A stretch of 64,000 nt of DNA from Xiashengella succiniciproducens (GCF_023674465.1 NZ_CP098400.1:1826801-1890800), one strand, 5' to 3'. Shown: positions 36,060 to 44,384, counted from the stretch's first letter. Numbers and translations: made by a program. The notes: generated from the letters alone by a model not told the origin.

Positions 36060-36645
36060 TATTGTCAGTCTATCACGTTCTTTGAACCTCTACCAGTGAG
36101 GGGTCAGTATCACCGGAATGAGGGGTCAATATCACCGGAATATCCATGGTGGAAGCAGACACCTCAAAATCATACATTTCCCGAATCTGTTCTTCGATAT
36201 CGCTTACACTCATCCCTTTTGCATAAAAGGAGATGATCACATTCTCCAGACCTTCGATTATATTATGTCTTTTAGGAACTAAAGCAGGTTCAAAATCACC
36301 GTTTCGGTCTCTGGGAACCTTGATTTCAGATTCTCCAAAAGAGGATTTTATCTTTTTGGTTCCGTGCCCATTACGATAATCTCCTTCTTTAGTTTTATCA
36401 TGCTTTTCGTTGTCTAGATGGGCATCCAGTTCGGCGTTCAGCATGTGCTCTACGGCACTTTTGTGCATCTGTTTGAAGAAGGAAGTTAGATCTTCTCCAC
36501 TTTTAAAAGATTTGTAAAATTCTTTGTTGTTTAATAATTCTTCTTTGTCGATCATAACTGTATAAAGATTTAAAAATAGTAAAAAGTTATTTCCGAAAAT
36601 TTCCTGAGCTTTGAGGGCTCAAAATTTTCAGAATAACTTTTCAAC

Positions 36646-37725
36646 TTACACAGTTAGTGGGAGACTACCATTTTTAATGAGATAATTTGCTATTCTATTA
36701 ACTTCTGTTTCTGTAAAAACTGGTTCAAAGTAGGTAAGATAATTATTGAGTTCTTTTAACGATTTTACTTTTACATATTTGAAGTCTTCTTTTGGTTTTT
36801 CATTTATCATGACTATGATATTTCTTATGGGGATCTGCTTGTCCCCCCAATGATGTTCGGTCAATTTAATCTTTGCATCATTTACTAGCAGAAACAAAGC
36901 ATAACTTGTCCGGGTAATCTGTTCTACAGGCGATCTTAAATCCAAAGACTCAATAGATTTTTTACTCCAATTCTTTGTCTCTAAGATATAAATACCTGAT
37001 TTTGAAATTAAAAGATGGTCAATCTGAATTGAAAAAATCCTATCATTTGTATGTCGGTTGTAAATTGGCGGACTAAATTTCATACTAAAGTCATTGAGTA
37101 AAATATAATCATTTGGCAGTTTTTCTATTTCTTTCACTACCAAGTTCTCACCAATAGCTCCTGCAACCAAGGGATATAAATCTTCAATGGTTTTCTTTAC
37201 ATTGTATAAATTTTGAATACCTGGTAGGCTTCGCTCATTAATGATTTGTTCATTGTTGTCATTGATAAACTTTAGTCTATTGTCATCATTCTCAATGATT
37301 CTCTGTATGTTTTTAGTTGCATTGGAAATAATTACTGGCATATTGGAATTATAATAAGCCAGTAATTTCTTTTGTTTCTTCAATTTATAACCATAAATAA
37401 TCTTATGAAAGAAACCTATTTTGACTCTTTCAGTCAGATTCTGAATGTTGATCCTGATAGTGTCTATTTCAACCTCTATTTCAGTTATTTTCTTACTTTT
37501 AATTACCTCACATTTGTTTATATTTTCTTTAATAGTGAGGATTAAATCCTTGGCTTCATTTAATAAGCGTTCTCTTTCAGCAATAATTATTGCCTCCTTT
37601 TCGTGTTGAAAATTGACCAAGAATGCATCTATCTCTTTAATTGAGTTAAACCTGCCGATACCATGAGAATTTAATTCATGTTTTAATTTTTTCAAAGACT
37701 CAATTTGGCCATGAATTTGTGCCAT
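36646..37725 (-). CDS. NERD-domain protein, C-terminus cut by IS256
   Basis: 359 residues: a long charged helical, probably coiled-coil N-terminal half (about 1-175) and a nuclease-related domain (about 185-300) with GAIGENLVVKEIEKL, IQIDHLLISKSGIYILETKNWSKK (seen as D...E-x-K, the restriction-like active site), then IVMINEKP. The final residues L-T-V and the TAA are encoded by the IS256 terminal repeat, so the native C-terminus is lost. It lies behind an attC-like palindrome on its 5' side and has low GC compared with the core genes. Confidence 0.85.
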   Translation of the reverse strand: MAQIHGQIESLKKLKHELNSHGIGRFNSIKEIDAFLVNFQHEKEAIIIAERERLLNEAKDLILTIKENINKCEVIKSKKITEIEVEIDTIRINIQNLTERVKIGFFHKIIYGYKLKKQKKLLAYYNSNMPVIISNATKNIQRIIENDDNRLKFINDNNEQIINERSLPGIQNLYNVKKTIEDLYPLVAGAIGENLVVKEIEKLPNDYILLNDFSMKFSPPIYNRHTNDRIFSIQIDHLLISKSGIYILETKNWSKKSIESLDLRSPVEQITRTSYALFLLVNDAKIKLTEHHWGDKQIPIRNIIVMINEKPKEDFKYVKVKSLKELNNYLTYFEPVFTETEVNRIANYLIKNGSLPLTV

Positions 37726-37816
37726 AAGTAGGGAAGAGATGTATTAATGGTTAAGAAATATTGACTGGGGTAAGTCAGCTTGGGTTATCAAAGGTGCGAT
37801 TCATATTCACCCTTGT

Positions 37817-37947
37817 TTCTAACGGTTGGGGGTGTGAAAAGTGCTGGGATTCGGGCAGCGTCCGAATCCCCCGATACGAAGTATCGAAAAAGCCGATTTG
37901 CTTCCTAATCGGCGGAAAACCAGCATTTTTTACACCCCTTGTTGGGC
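37817..37947 (-). repeat. attC-like palindrome 2 (131 bp)
   Basis: Read on the minus strand it begins GCCCAAC and ends CCGTTAGAA, close to the integron recombination-site pattern RYYYAAC ... GTTRRRY (the last base deviates). The arms pair imperfectly: CAAGGGGTGTAAAAAATGCTGG against CCAGCACTTTTCACACCCC (shown here as the two arms), with unpaired bases, and two further small hairpins fill the centre. It starts five bases after the stop codon of the radical SAM gene. Confidence 0.65.
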
Positions 37948-37951
37948 ACTG

Positions 37952-38749
37952 TTATTTGTCTTGTCCTTTAATCGTCGATATTTCTATTTTAACAACTTTC
38001 TTAATGCTCTCTTTCCATTTAACTTTATCATTAGTAGATAAATGGTCGTAAAGTTTTTTGATATTTTCGTCAGATTGTATTTCAATAAGTTTTTTTGCTT
38101 TTTCTATTGTCTCTAAATCATTTATTCCATTCATATTTAGTCGTCTAAGCAGAAAGTTCATTTTCCCTAACCAAATTGAATTGGTTACAAAAGGAGTTAA
38201 TTCTTCAACTAATTCAATAATATTGTCGTCTAACATTGGTTCGCAAGATACACTTGTTGAAAACCCCTTTTTGTAAGCGTATATTAAACACTGTTTTCTT
38301 TCTTCATAATCAGGTGCATTTGGTTCCCAAAACTTTAAAGTTTCTGAATTATTAGAGCCGATAGTGAACCTAAATAATATTTTGTTTTTATATGCTTTGA
38401 ATTCCTTGCAAATAGTTTTAATTACAACTAAATGAGGTTTGGTTACAATAAGTATTTCATTGTCCTGATTTAAAAGCTTTTTTAAAAATTTTATTGAATT
38501 AGTTAGATTCTCGGGTGTAATGTCGTGACTAGATGGAAACATTATAACACCATTAACTTTTTTGGCATTTTTTTCAAGTTGTTTGAAATTTACTTCTTCG
38601 TTTTGCCAATTCAATGATGTTTTGCGTTTGAATCTAATTGCCATCTCCCTACTGTAACAGTATTTGCAATTATGGCTACAACCGCTAATAAAATTTGCAT
38701 TTTCAACAGCCCACTCATATGTGCCAAAAACTTGTTTTTCATTTTTCAT
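37952..38749 (-). CDS. Radical SAM protein, partner of TcmP
   Basis: About 265 residues from the preferred ATG at 38749 (MKNEKQVFGTYEWAVENAN), which starts 13 bases after the TcmP stop. CSHNCKYCY (CxxxCxxC, near residue 22) is the iron-sulfur cluster motif of radical SAM enzymes. VIMFPSSHDITPENL and SCEPMLDD resemble later strands of a partial TIM barrel, as in the photolyase-like and Gp37/Gp68-like groups. The pair with TcmP is a recognised but uncharacterised association. Low GC, and an attC-like site lies directly after the stop. The longer frame from 38845 would overlap TcmP and is rejected. Confidence 0.82.
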   Translation of the reverse strand: MKNEKQVFGTYEWAVENANFISGCSHNCKYCYSREMAIRFKRKTSLNWQNEEVNFKQLEKNAKKVNGVIMFPSSHDITPENLTNSIKFLKKLLNQDNEILIVTKPHLVVIKTICKEFKAYKNKILFRFTIGSNNSETLKFWEPNAPDYEERKQCLIYAYKKGFSTSVSCEPMLDDNIIELVEELTPFVTNSIWLGKMNFLLRRLNMNGINDLETIEKAKKLIEIQSDENIKKLYDHLSTNDKVKWKESIKKVVKIEISTIKGQDK

Positions 38750-38762
38750 TCTGCGAAAATAC

Positions 38763-39713
38763 TCAAAAAAGTGAACGTTGTCCGTCAAATCCAATTGCAT
38801 TTGCCTTACTCCAAAACTTAATTCCAGTTTCGTGGGATGATGCAAAAACTAAATCATAATAGTTTTCAATTGGCTTAAAATCAAAATGGCTATATCCAAT
38901 TTTTTTTAAACTATTCATATACTCATCTCTGAACAATTTTCTTAAATCTTGTTGACTTCCTTTGTTTGCAGTTTCTATTACTTTAGGATTATTAAAGAAA
39001 TCATTAGACCCTAAAAATGTTGTGTATTTTTTTACTACATTCTGATGTGTTTCAGAGTGTAAAACCGCATTTCTGATATTTCTGTTAACGTCGGTTCTAA
39101 TTGCAAAATTTACAATAAAGTCAACGTTTTTTATTCTTTCCTTGATTTTCTTAAGAAGAGTGAAAGGAACACTACAATCTGTCGGGTCAATAAAAACAAG
39201 GTTCAATCCAACCCCTTTTGTTTCTTCAATAATTTTATCACAAATGTCGTTAGGTTTATTATAATCACCAATATATGCTTTTGCGTTTATTGCATTTCTA
39301 GCAGATATTCTCTTGTTTAAAGTATCTACGACTTTTTCGTTATAGTCAAAGAATAATATTTTCTTTAAATATTCGCTTGCTTGGTGTTCAATTATACAAA
39401 TTGATGTTCCATTGAATTCTTCTCCATTTTCTCTATTTACACATCTACCAGGGCCAGAACAAATTTCAATATAATTAATGTTTCCTTGCCATTTTGATTT
39501 CATCCCAATTGTAAAAATTCCAAAATATTGAATTAAATGAAAAATCTTTTGCATAGCCCATCCACCAACACATCTTACAGGCAAGTTGTCAGATATTGAT
39601 AAAGTTTCTCTACACAAATCATCTTGTGTAGTTTCTTTACGTTTTTCTTTATTACACTTTTTTAAGCATAATGAATTCCATTGAGTATTAAAATCAATTC
39701 TAGAATTTTTCAT
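38763..39713 (-). CDS. tcmP: Three-Cys-motif partner protein TcmP
   Basis: A 316-residue protein matching the TcmP family, which is found beside a three-Cys radical SAM gene in scattered, laterally moving loci. Visible features: VGGWAMQKIFHLIQYF, YIEICSGPGRCVN (like a class I methyltransferase motif I), LFFDYNEKVVDTLNKR, and LNLVFIDPTDCSVPF (acidic motif after a strand). These suggest a Rossmann-type nucleotide or SAM pocket. The biochemical activity is unknown. It is the first gene of a two-gene unit flanked on both sides by attC-like palindromes, 29 bases from the upstream one. Confidence 0.85.
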   Translation of the reverse strand: MKNSRIDFNTQWNSLCLKKCNKEKRKETTQDDLCRETLSISDNLPVRCVGGWAMQKIFHLIQYFGIFTIGMKSKWQGNINYIEICSGPGRCVNRENGEEFNGTSICIIEHQASEYLKKILFFDYNEKVVDTLNKRISARNAINAKAYIGDYNKPNDICDKIIEETKGVGLNLVFIDPTDCSVPFTLLKKIKERIKNVDFIVNFAIRTDVNRNIRNAVLHSETHQNVVKKYTTFLGSNDFFNNPKVIETANKGSQQDLRKLFRDEYMNSLKKIGYSHFDFKPIENYYDLVFASSHETGIKFWSKANAIGFDGQRSLF

Positions 39714-39742
39714 TATGGATTATTTTTTCGTCTTATAATAGT

Positions 39743-39872
39743 GCCCAACGGTGGCGGTATGGCCAGTAAGGGATTGCGGGAGATTTCCTGTCAAGTTACA
39801 CGAAAAGTTAAAGCGGACTACAAACCTTCGCAAACCACTAAAACCCTTATTGGCTATTACCGCGTGTTGGTA
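39743..39872 (-). repeat. attC-like palindrome 1 (130 bp)
   Basis: On the minus strand it runs from ACCAACACGCGGTAAT to ACCGTTGGGC, ending with a perfect GTTRRRY core (GTTGGGC). The outer arms pair imperfectly (CCAACACGCGGTAATAGCC with GGCCATACCGCCACCGTTGG), leaving extrahelical bases as in attC sites. The stop codon of the TlpA-like gene lies inside it, which is common in gene cassettes, and the next start codon follows 30 bases later. Confidence 0.65.
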
Positions 39873-40596
39873 GCAGTAATTTTTCAATAATAGATTCAAA
39901 ATACTTTAAATTGTCATCATTCAAATTACCTCCTAAACCTCCTTCTATGTATTCAATAAAACCATTCCTGCTAATAAAAATGTTCTCAGGATAAGGCTTT
40001 GAACCTATGTAATTAATAAATTCTTCTGAATTTGGTATGTGAATAAAATTGAAGTCATTTCTATTTAAAAATTTCCTGACTTTTTTAGCATCATCAAAAG
40101 TCATTGCAACAAAATCTACTCTGTCAGAATATTTTTCTTTCAACTTGTTTAATGCTGGTATTTCAGCAACACAACCGCCGCAGTTTATAAACCATAAATT
40201 TATCAACATTGGCTTCAATTGTTGTCCTCCAATTTGAATACTGTCTCCATCAATAGTATTGAATTTTTGAGGTTTAATTTTCATTCCAATTTTATCAAAA
40301 TTATTTGCTCTTACTAAATATTCATTTCCAATTCTTATGTCATAATTAAATGGTTGAATGATTGAGTCTTTTGTAGTTTCTAAAAATCCAAAATGGATTG
40401 TTAAATGTTCTTTGCCTTTTAATGAATCAGGAATATTCTGATGTAAGGTTCCTATAAATATTTCAAATTCAGTTTTGTTTAGAATTTCATTTGTAAATAA
40501 ATTCCGATAGAAATTAGGTTCTGGTCTTTTGTTCTTTTGACTGCAACTCAATAGGATGGTTAGAGTCAAGATTGAAATTATCGTATAGATTTTCAT
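39847..40596 (-). CDS. TlpA-like thiol-disulfide lipoprotein
   Basis: A 249-residue protein with a lipoprotein signal (lipobox LLSC, about residue 18) and a C-terminal thioredoxin-fold domain. INLWFINCGGCVAEIPALNKL holds the CxxC redox pair as C-G-G-C. It should work at the periplasmic face as a reductant or oxidoreductase. The first ~110 residues are specific to this protein. Its last eight codons lie inside the attC-like palindrome, and the IS21-type end begins about 20 bases upstream, so the 5' part of its cassette is lost. Confidence 0.87.
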   Translation of the reverse strand: MKIYTIISILTLTILLSCSQKNKRPEPNFYRNLFTNEILNKTEFEIFIGTLHQNIPDSLKGKEHLTIHFGFLETTKDSIIQPFNYDIRIGNEYLVRANNFDKIGMKIKPQKFNTIDGDSIQIGGQQLKPMLINLWFINCGGCVAEIPALNKLKEKYSDRVDFVAMTFDDAKKVRKFLNRNDFNFIHIPNSEEFINYIGSKPYPENIFISRNGFIEYIEGGLGGNLNDDNLKYFESIIEKLLLPTRGNSQ

Positions 40597-40695
40597 GAGT
40601 TTTGGGTTTGATTGAGTATTTCGGTGTTATTTGTGCCAGGCATTTCGGTCAAAATGTGCCAGTCTGAGAGATGGTGCAATAGTACAAAAAAAATG

Positions 40696-41433
40696 CTATT
40701 CGCTTGCTAAAATCCCCTTTCTTAATGAGGGTCCATTTAGGTCGATTCGATGAGAGGCGTTTACCAGTCGGTCGAGTATTGCATCTGCAATCGTTCCTTC
40801 TCCAATAATGTCGTACCAAACCGAGACTGGTATCTGTGAAGCCACAATAGTTGTTTTCTTACTGTGTCTGTCTTCTATTATATCCATAAGCGACTCACGG
40901 TCCTGCTTGTCAAAAGCTTGTAGCCCAAAATCATCTAGTATAAGGACATCCGTTTTGGCTAATTTATTAATGTCATTCATATATGTTCCATCCATCCTTG
41001 ATAATTTAAGGCGCTTAAATAATCTGGACGTAATTGAGTAAAGAACCTTGTATTCCATCATGCAGGCTTGATGGCCAATAGCCTGAGCAAGGAAGCTCTT
41101 TCCAACCCCTGTTAACCCGGTTATTATAACGTTCTCGTTTCTCTTGATAAAATCAAGTGTGGCCAGCCGTTGGAACATGTTTTTATCAAGCGTTCTGGTG
41201 GCACTGTAATCGATGTCTGCGAGTGTGGCTTTTTGTCTGAACCCGGCATGTTTAATAAGTCTGTTGATTTTCTTATTCTGACGCTCTTCCCATTCATGAT
41301 CGGTAAGTAAGGCCAGGTATTCATCCGCAGTCAAAGTGCCTAACTGATTATTCTTGACGTGCTGTAAATGCAGGTCTGCCATAGCATTGATTCGCATATG
41401 GCGAAGTTTTTCTACTGTTTGATTGTTGTTCAT
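40696..41433 (-). CDS. istB: IstB ATP-binding helper of IS21-type copy C
   Basis: A 245-residue AAA+ helper with Walker A GLTGVGKSFLA, Walker B DVLILDDFGLQ and the RHSKKTTIVASQIP region, all intact. It lies ten bases behind istA of the same element. It is clearly diverged from the IstB of copies A and B. Confidence 0.9.
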   Translation of the reverse strand: MNNNQTVEKLRHMRINAMADLHLQHVKNNQLGTLTADEYLALLTDHEWEERQNKKINRLIKHAGFRQKATLADIDYSATRTLDKNMFQRLATLDFIKRNENVIITGLTGVGKSFLAQAIGHQACMMEYKVLYSITSRLFKRLKLSRMDGTYMNDINKLAKTDVLILDDFGLQAFDKQDRESLMDIIEDRHSKKTTIVASQIPVSVWYDIIGEGTIADAILDRLVNASHRIDLNGPSLRKGILASE

Positions 41434-41443
41434 GTTTATTGGT

Positions 41444-42991
41444 TTATTTATAGTTAGTTGCCCCTCTTAAGTTGCTATGAGTGGGTATATGGGATGCTCT
41501 TTGATTATCCGGCTCCTCAACAAAAACGTCCCGTTTATTCTTAAGGATGTTTTTAAGTCGTCCATAGGAGTGTATGCCGACATCAAGAGCCAATTTACAA
41601 GCGTTGTTGAGTCTTTCGGTACCATAGATCCGATGCAATTGGATTACGCCCATGGCTCTCTTGTAAATAACTTCGGGATAAGATTGATTATCAAACAAAC
41701 TGGATACAAAATCATGGACGTTAACTCCATGCTTTAGTGCCTTGTTCTTAAAAAATTCAGGGCTCCACTCAAGATAGGCTTTGTGTGTGCTACTCAAGTG
41801 GCTTTTATCGGTGTTGTACTCGCCTGGAGAAGGGTTTCTTTGGTGGGAAGCAATACGCTGTTGATTGTAAAAGACCTCAACACTCGAGCCGGTATAGTGG
41901 ATTTGAGTGCTTTTACCGATATAACGATAGGGAACGCTGTAGTAATTGTTGTCCGGAGAGAAATAAACATATCCAGTTTTTTGGACCTTAGCCCGGCGAT
42001 ATCCTTTTATTTCATATCGCGTTGGAGGAAGCGGCTTAAGGTGCTGCCGCTCTAATGTTTGGAAGAGCTCACGTCTACTGCAGGAGCGTCGTTGCTACAA
42101 CATGTTATTATAGCCTACAAGGTGTTTTTGGATCTCTTTATTGAGGTCATCCAGAGAAAAGAAGGTCATGTTGCGTATGGGGGAATAAATTCGCCGGTAG
42201 GATAAGTTTACGGCATTTTCCACCAATGCTTTATCCTGCGGGGCATATCCACGAGCCGGATTTACTACGCTGTTGTAATGACTCGCAAAATCTAAAAATG
42301 AGCGATTGATACGAGGCTCGTATTTACTGGCTTTAGTAACTGCTGACTTTAGATTATATGATACAATGGCCTGGGGTACGCCCCCAAAGTATGACAAGGC
42401 ATTGGCAGTGCACTTTATTAAGGATTCCATGGTTTGGTCGGGACAGGCCTCAACGTAAGTGTACTGACTGCAGGGCAAAATAGCCACAAACACCTCTACT
42501 GCCTGGATTTCCCCGGTATGCTTATCAACTATTTTAAGCTTCTTGCCGGCGAAGTCAATGTAGAGTTCATGACCGGGCTTATGGGGAAGTTTCATCGAGC
42601 CCTTCTCTTTAGAGTACTTCCTTCGGTAGTGCTCGACAAATTGAGTGTAACTGTATGGCTCTTTAGCTGACGACTTATATTCAGAGTAATGATGTAGTAG
42701 CGTAAATCCAGGATGATTTGGTTCTGCATGCATATTGGTGAAGAACTGCATCAGTTCATCAAAGCGAGGATTCTTTATGGTGGTGTGGCCCGGGAACAAC
42801 TGGGCAAGTTCATAATCCGATAGCTTTAGGAGTTCTTCTATGCCATGCTTACTAGCCTTAAACTGACTTACATAACTGTTAATAGTGTTGCGATGAATGC
42901 CAAGAGTATCAGATATACGACGATTACTTAAGCCATCCATGTGCAACCTTAAAATTTGCTTTAGTTCCATTAGATCAAGAATGTGTGCCAT
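41444..42991 (-). pseudogene. istA: IstA transposase of copy C, one amber codon
   Basis: The frame is continuous over 515 codons apart from a single TAG at 42095-42097, after HLVGYNNML. Upstream: helix-turn-helix LHMDGLSNRRISDTLGIHRN, first Asp in ELYIDFAGKKL, second region AIVSYNLKSAV (the family usually has DN, here YN) and APQDKALVENAVNL with the catalytic Glu. Downstream the reading resumes QRRSCSRRELF and continues to HIPTHSNLRGATNYK. The stop and the Asp-to-Tyr change both point to a dead transposase. Confidence 0.88.
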
Positions 42992-43013
42992 ATCGCTTTT
43001 TTATGGCGATATA

Positions 43014-43230
43014 GAAAATTAAACTTGATCTCTCAAACTGGCACAAATCAAACCGTAATCGTGAGCCTTAAGCGGCTCTCCAAAATGGCACAATTCGAAC
43101 CAAAATAATTGGCACAGTTCGAACCGAAACAGAAAGGGGCATTACTGTTGCGATTTTTCCAAAATCTGGCCTTGGTTCGTGGCACATTTTGGCCGAAATT
43201 AGTGGCACATTTTGAACCGTTTTACCCACC
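43014..43230. repeat. Array of IstA-type binding sites at the right end of copy C
   Basis: TGGCACA followed by A/T-rich bases and CGAACC or similar recurs at about 43045, 43087, 43110, 43180 and 43205, all in the same direction, some exactly 21-25 bp apart. No gene is present here. The stretch after it up to 43372 is the leader of the GYF gene, shared with the left copy of the duplication. Confidence 0.7.
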
Positions 43231-43372
43231 TGAGCATAGCCCCTTTCGATTAGGTGGCATTCTCATAGGCACAATAATATCTGAAACACTTAAATAACAG
43301 ACCGTATTTTGCAAATATTAAATATTTTTTACAACATTGTATTAGAAATAACTTTATCCGAATTCTAAAATT

Positions 43373-43843
43373 ATGAAGAAGTATTTTTACTCAGATGGAA
43401 CGAATCATTATGGTCCATTTACGAAAGAAGAACTAAGAGAAAAGGGAATTACCCGCGATACTCTGGTGTGGTATAAAGAGTTGAATGACTGGCATCCAGC
43501 CGGCAAACTTTCGGAGTTGAATGGAATTTTCGAGTTAGCCCCCCCACCAGTGGAAAAACCTACCAGTTCCAGCACAATAAGTGACCTTAAGTTCCAACAA
43601 CCTCCTAAGACATGGTTAGTTGAATCAATACTGGTAACAATTTTTTGCTGCTTACCCTTTGGGATAGCTGGGATAGTAAATGCCTCAAAAGTTGAGTCAA
43701 GATTTTATGCAGGTGATATAGAAGGAGCAAAAGCAGCCTCGGCAAAGGCCAAAACCTGGACAACAGTAAGTTTCTGGCTAGGATTGGCAGGCTCAATACT
43801 TTACATAATTGCAATGCTTGCAGGAGCTGTAAGTGGCTTTTAA
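43373..43843 (+). CDS. GYF_2 (DUF4339) plus CD225/dispanin membrane protein
   Basis: 156 residues. The N-terminal ~55 residues are a GYF_2 domain (KYFYSDGTNHYGPFTKEELREKG, seen in its parts, then DTLVWYKELNDWHPAGKL). After a short Pro/Ser linker comes a two-helix CD225/dispanin-type segment (VESILVTIFCCLPFGIAGIVNASKV, then WLGLAGSILYIIAMLAG). This pairing is common in Bacteroidota, with no settled function. It overlaps the next gene by 11 bases. Confidence 0.88.
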   Translation: MKKYFYSDGTNHYGPFTKEELREKGITRDTLVWYKELNDWHPAGKLSELNGIFELAPPPVEKPTSSSTISDLKFQQPPKTWLVESILVTIFCCLPFGIAGIVNASKVESRFYAGDIEGAKAASAKAKTWTTVSFWLGLAGSILYIIAMLAGAVSGF

Positions 43844-44222
43844 GAAGATATTTATCAAATGGGGTATAGCAATAGTAGTAGTATCAACTATTGCTATACT
43901 TTATAAAAACTATAATCCAGGTGAGATTCATTTGTTCCCTAAGTGTCCTTTCTGGGCTATTACCGGATTAAAGTGTCCAGGCTGTGGTTCACAAAGAGCC
44001 GTTCATCATCTATTGAATCTGGAAGTACTAAGTGCAGCCAAAGAGAACATTCTACTGGTTCTCTCAATCCCATATATACTGGCAGGACTTATAATTGAAA
44101 GGCTCAAGAATCCAAGTGAGAAACTCCTGGTTTGGAGAAAACGGCTTTATGGCAGAACCGCCATCTATATAATACTTGCAATAATCATAGCATTCTGGAT
44201 CATGAGAAACCTTTTACACTAA
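43833..44222 (+). CDS. DUF2752 membrane protein
   Basis: 129 residues starting at a GTG inside the previous gene. It has one membrane helix at the start (about 8-25), the DUF2752 signature FPKCPFWAITGLKCPGCGSQRAVHHL (its Cys residues give CP-x-CP-xx-CG-like spacing), and two more helices. The family often stands beside CD225-type genes. The function is unknown. The last residues (NLLH) differ from the other copy. Confidence 0.85.
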   Translation: MAFKKIFIKWGIAIVVVSTIAILYKNYNPGEIHLFPKCPFWAITGLKCPGCGSQRAVHHLLNLEVLSAAKENILLVLSIPYILAGLIIERLKNPSEKLLVWRKRLYGRTAIYIILAIIIAFWIMRNLLH

Positions 44223-44384
44223 GGTGTTGGATAATCCGGAGCATGTTGACCCCCTCTTTATAAAGAATATCGTTTCCTAGGTCTATCAAAGTTCTCCTAA
44301 TGATTAGGAGAAACTCTCATAGCTTAATACTAGCTTATTAAAAAATCAAAACGTGGTTTACCGAATACTAACAAACCACTTACC

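Larger units (their letters stand above)
33700..36145 (+). mobile_element. IS21-type element, copy A
   Basis: Inserted in the IS256 transposase with a 6-bp duplication ATGGTG (33694-33699 and 36146-36151). Ends read TGGATAATCCGGAGC on the left and CACCGGAATATCC on the right. It is nearly identical to copy B (48514-50980) but differs in two ways: 165 bp are missing inside istA, and ~144 bp with extra end-like motifs are present near the left end. Confidence 0.9.
32901..36555 (-). pseudogene. IS256-type (mutator) transposase, split by IS21
   Basis: The N-terminal part (36152-36555) starts MIDKEELLNNKEF and runs to REMYDFEVSAST. The C-terminal part (32901-33699) resumes with [13 protein letters not shown] and carries the catalytic region ([34 protein letters not shown]). 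Joined at the 6-bp duplication ATGGTG the frame is continuous, giving a transposase of about 400 residues. The C-terminal piece gains a chance ATG from the IS21 end, but the enzyme is dead as it stands. Confidence 0.9.
32871..36652 (-). mobile_element. IS256-type element interrupted by an IS21 copy
   Basis: The ends share TGTGTAAGTTGAAAAGTT as inverted terminal repeats (left at 32871, right ending 36652). Without the inserted IS21 the element would be ~1.34 kb, normal for IS256. No matching 8-9 bp target duplication was found at the outer ends, so one flank has been lost or rearranged. The right end cuts the NERD gene. Confidence 0.85.
40615..43225 (-). mobile_element. IS21-type element, second kind (copy C)
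   Basis: It is unrelated in sequence to copies A and B. Both ends carry tandem ~20-bp repeats of the type ATTTCGGTCAAAATGTGCCA: two at the left end (40617-40662) and at least four or five at the right end (43040-43222) with variable spacing. These are probably IstA binding sites. The outer limits are approximate, and no target duplication was resolved. Confidence 0.8.
43231..44318 (+). repeat. Complete direct copy of the GYF/DUF2752 segment (right boundary of the island)
   Basis: The full-length partner of 30717-31493. Outside the two deletions the copies differ at only a few positions, so the duplication is recent. The copy ends beyond the palindrome TTCTCCTAATGATTAGGAGAA (given without spacer, about 44293-44313) that follows the motif GGATAATCCGGAGCATG. 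Confidence 0.88.

Noticed and set aside
38750-38845. Longer start for the radical SAM gene
   Set aside because: The extra 32 residues would overlap the end of TcmP in another frame and do not look like family sequence. The ATG at 38749 has better spacing.
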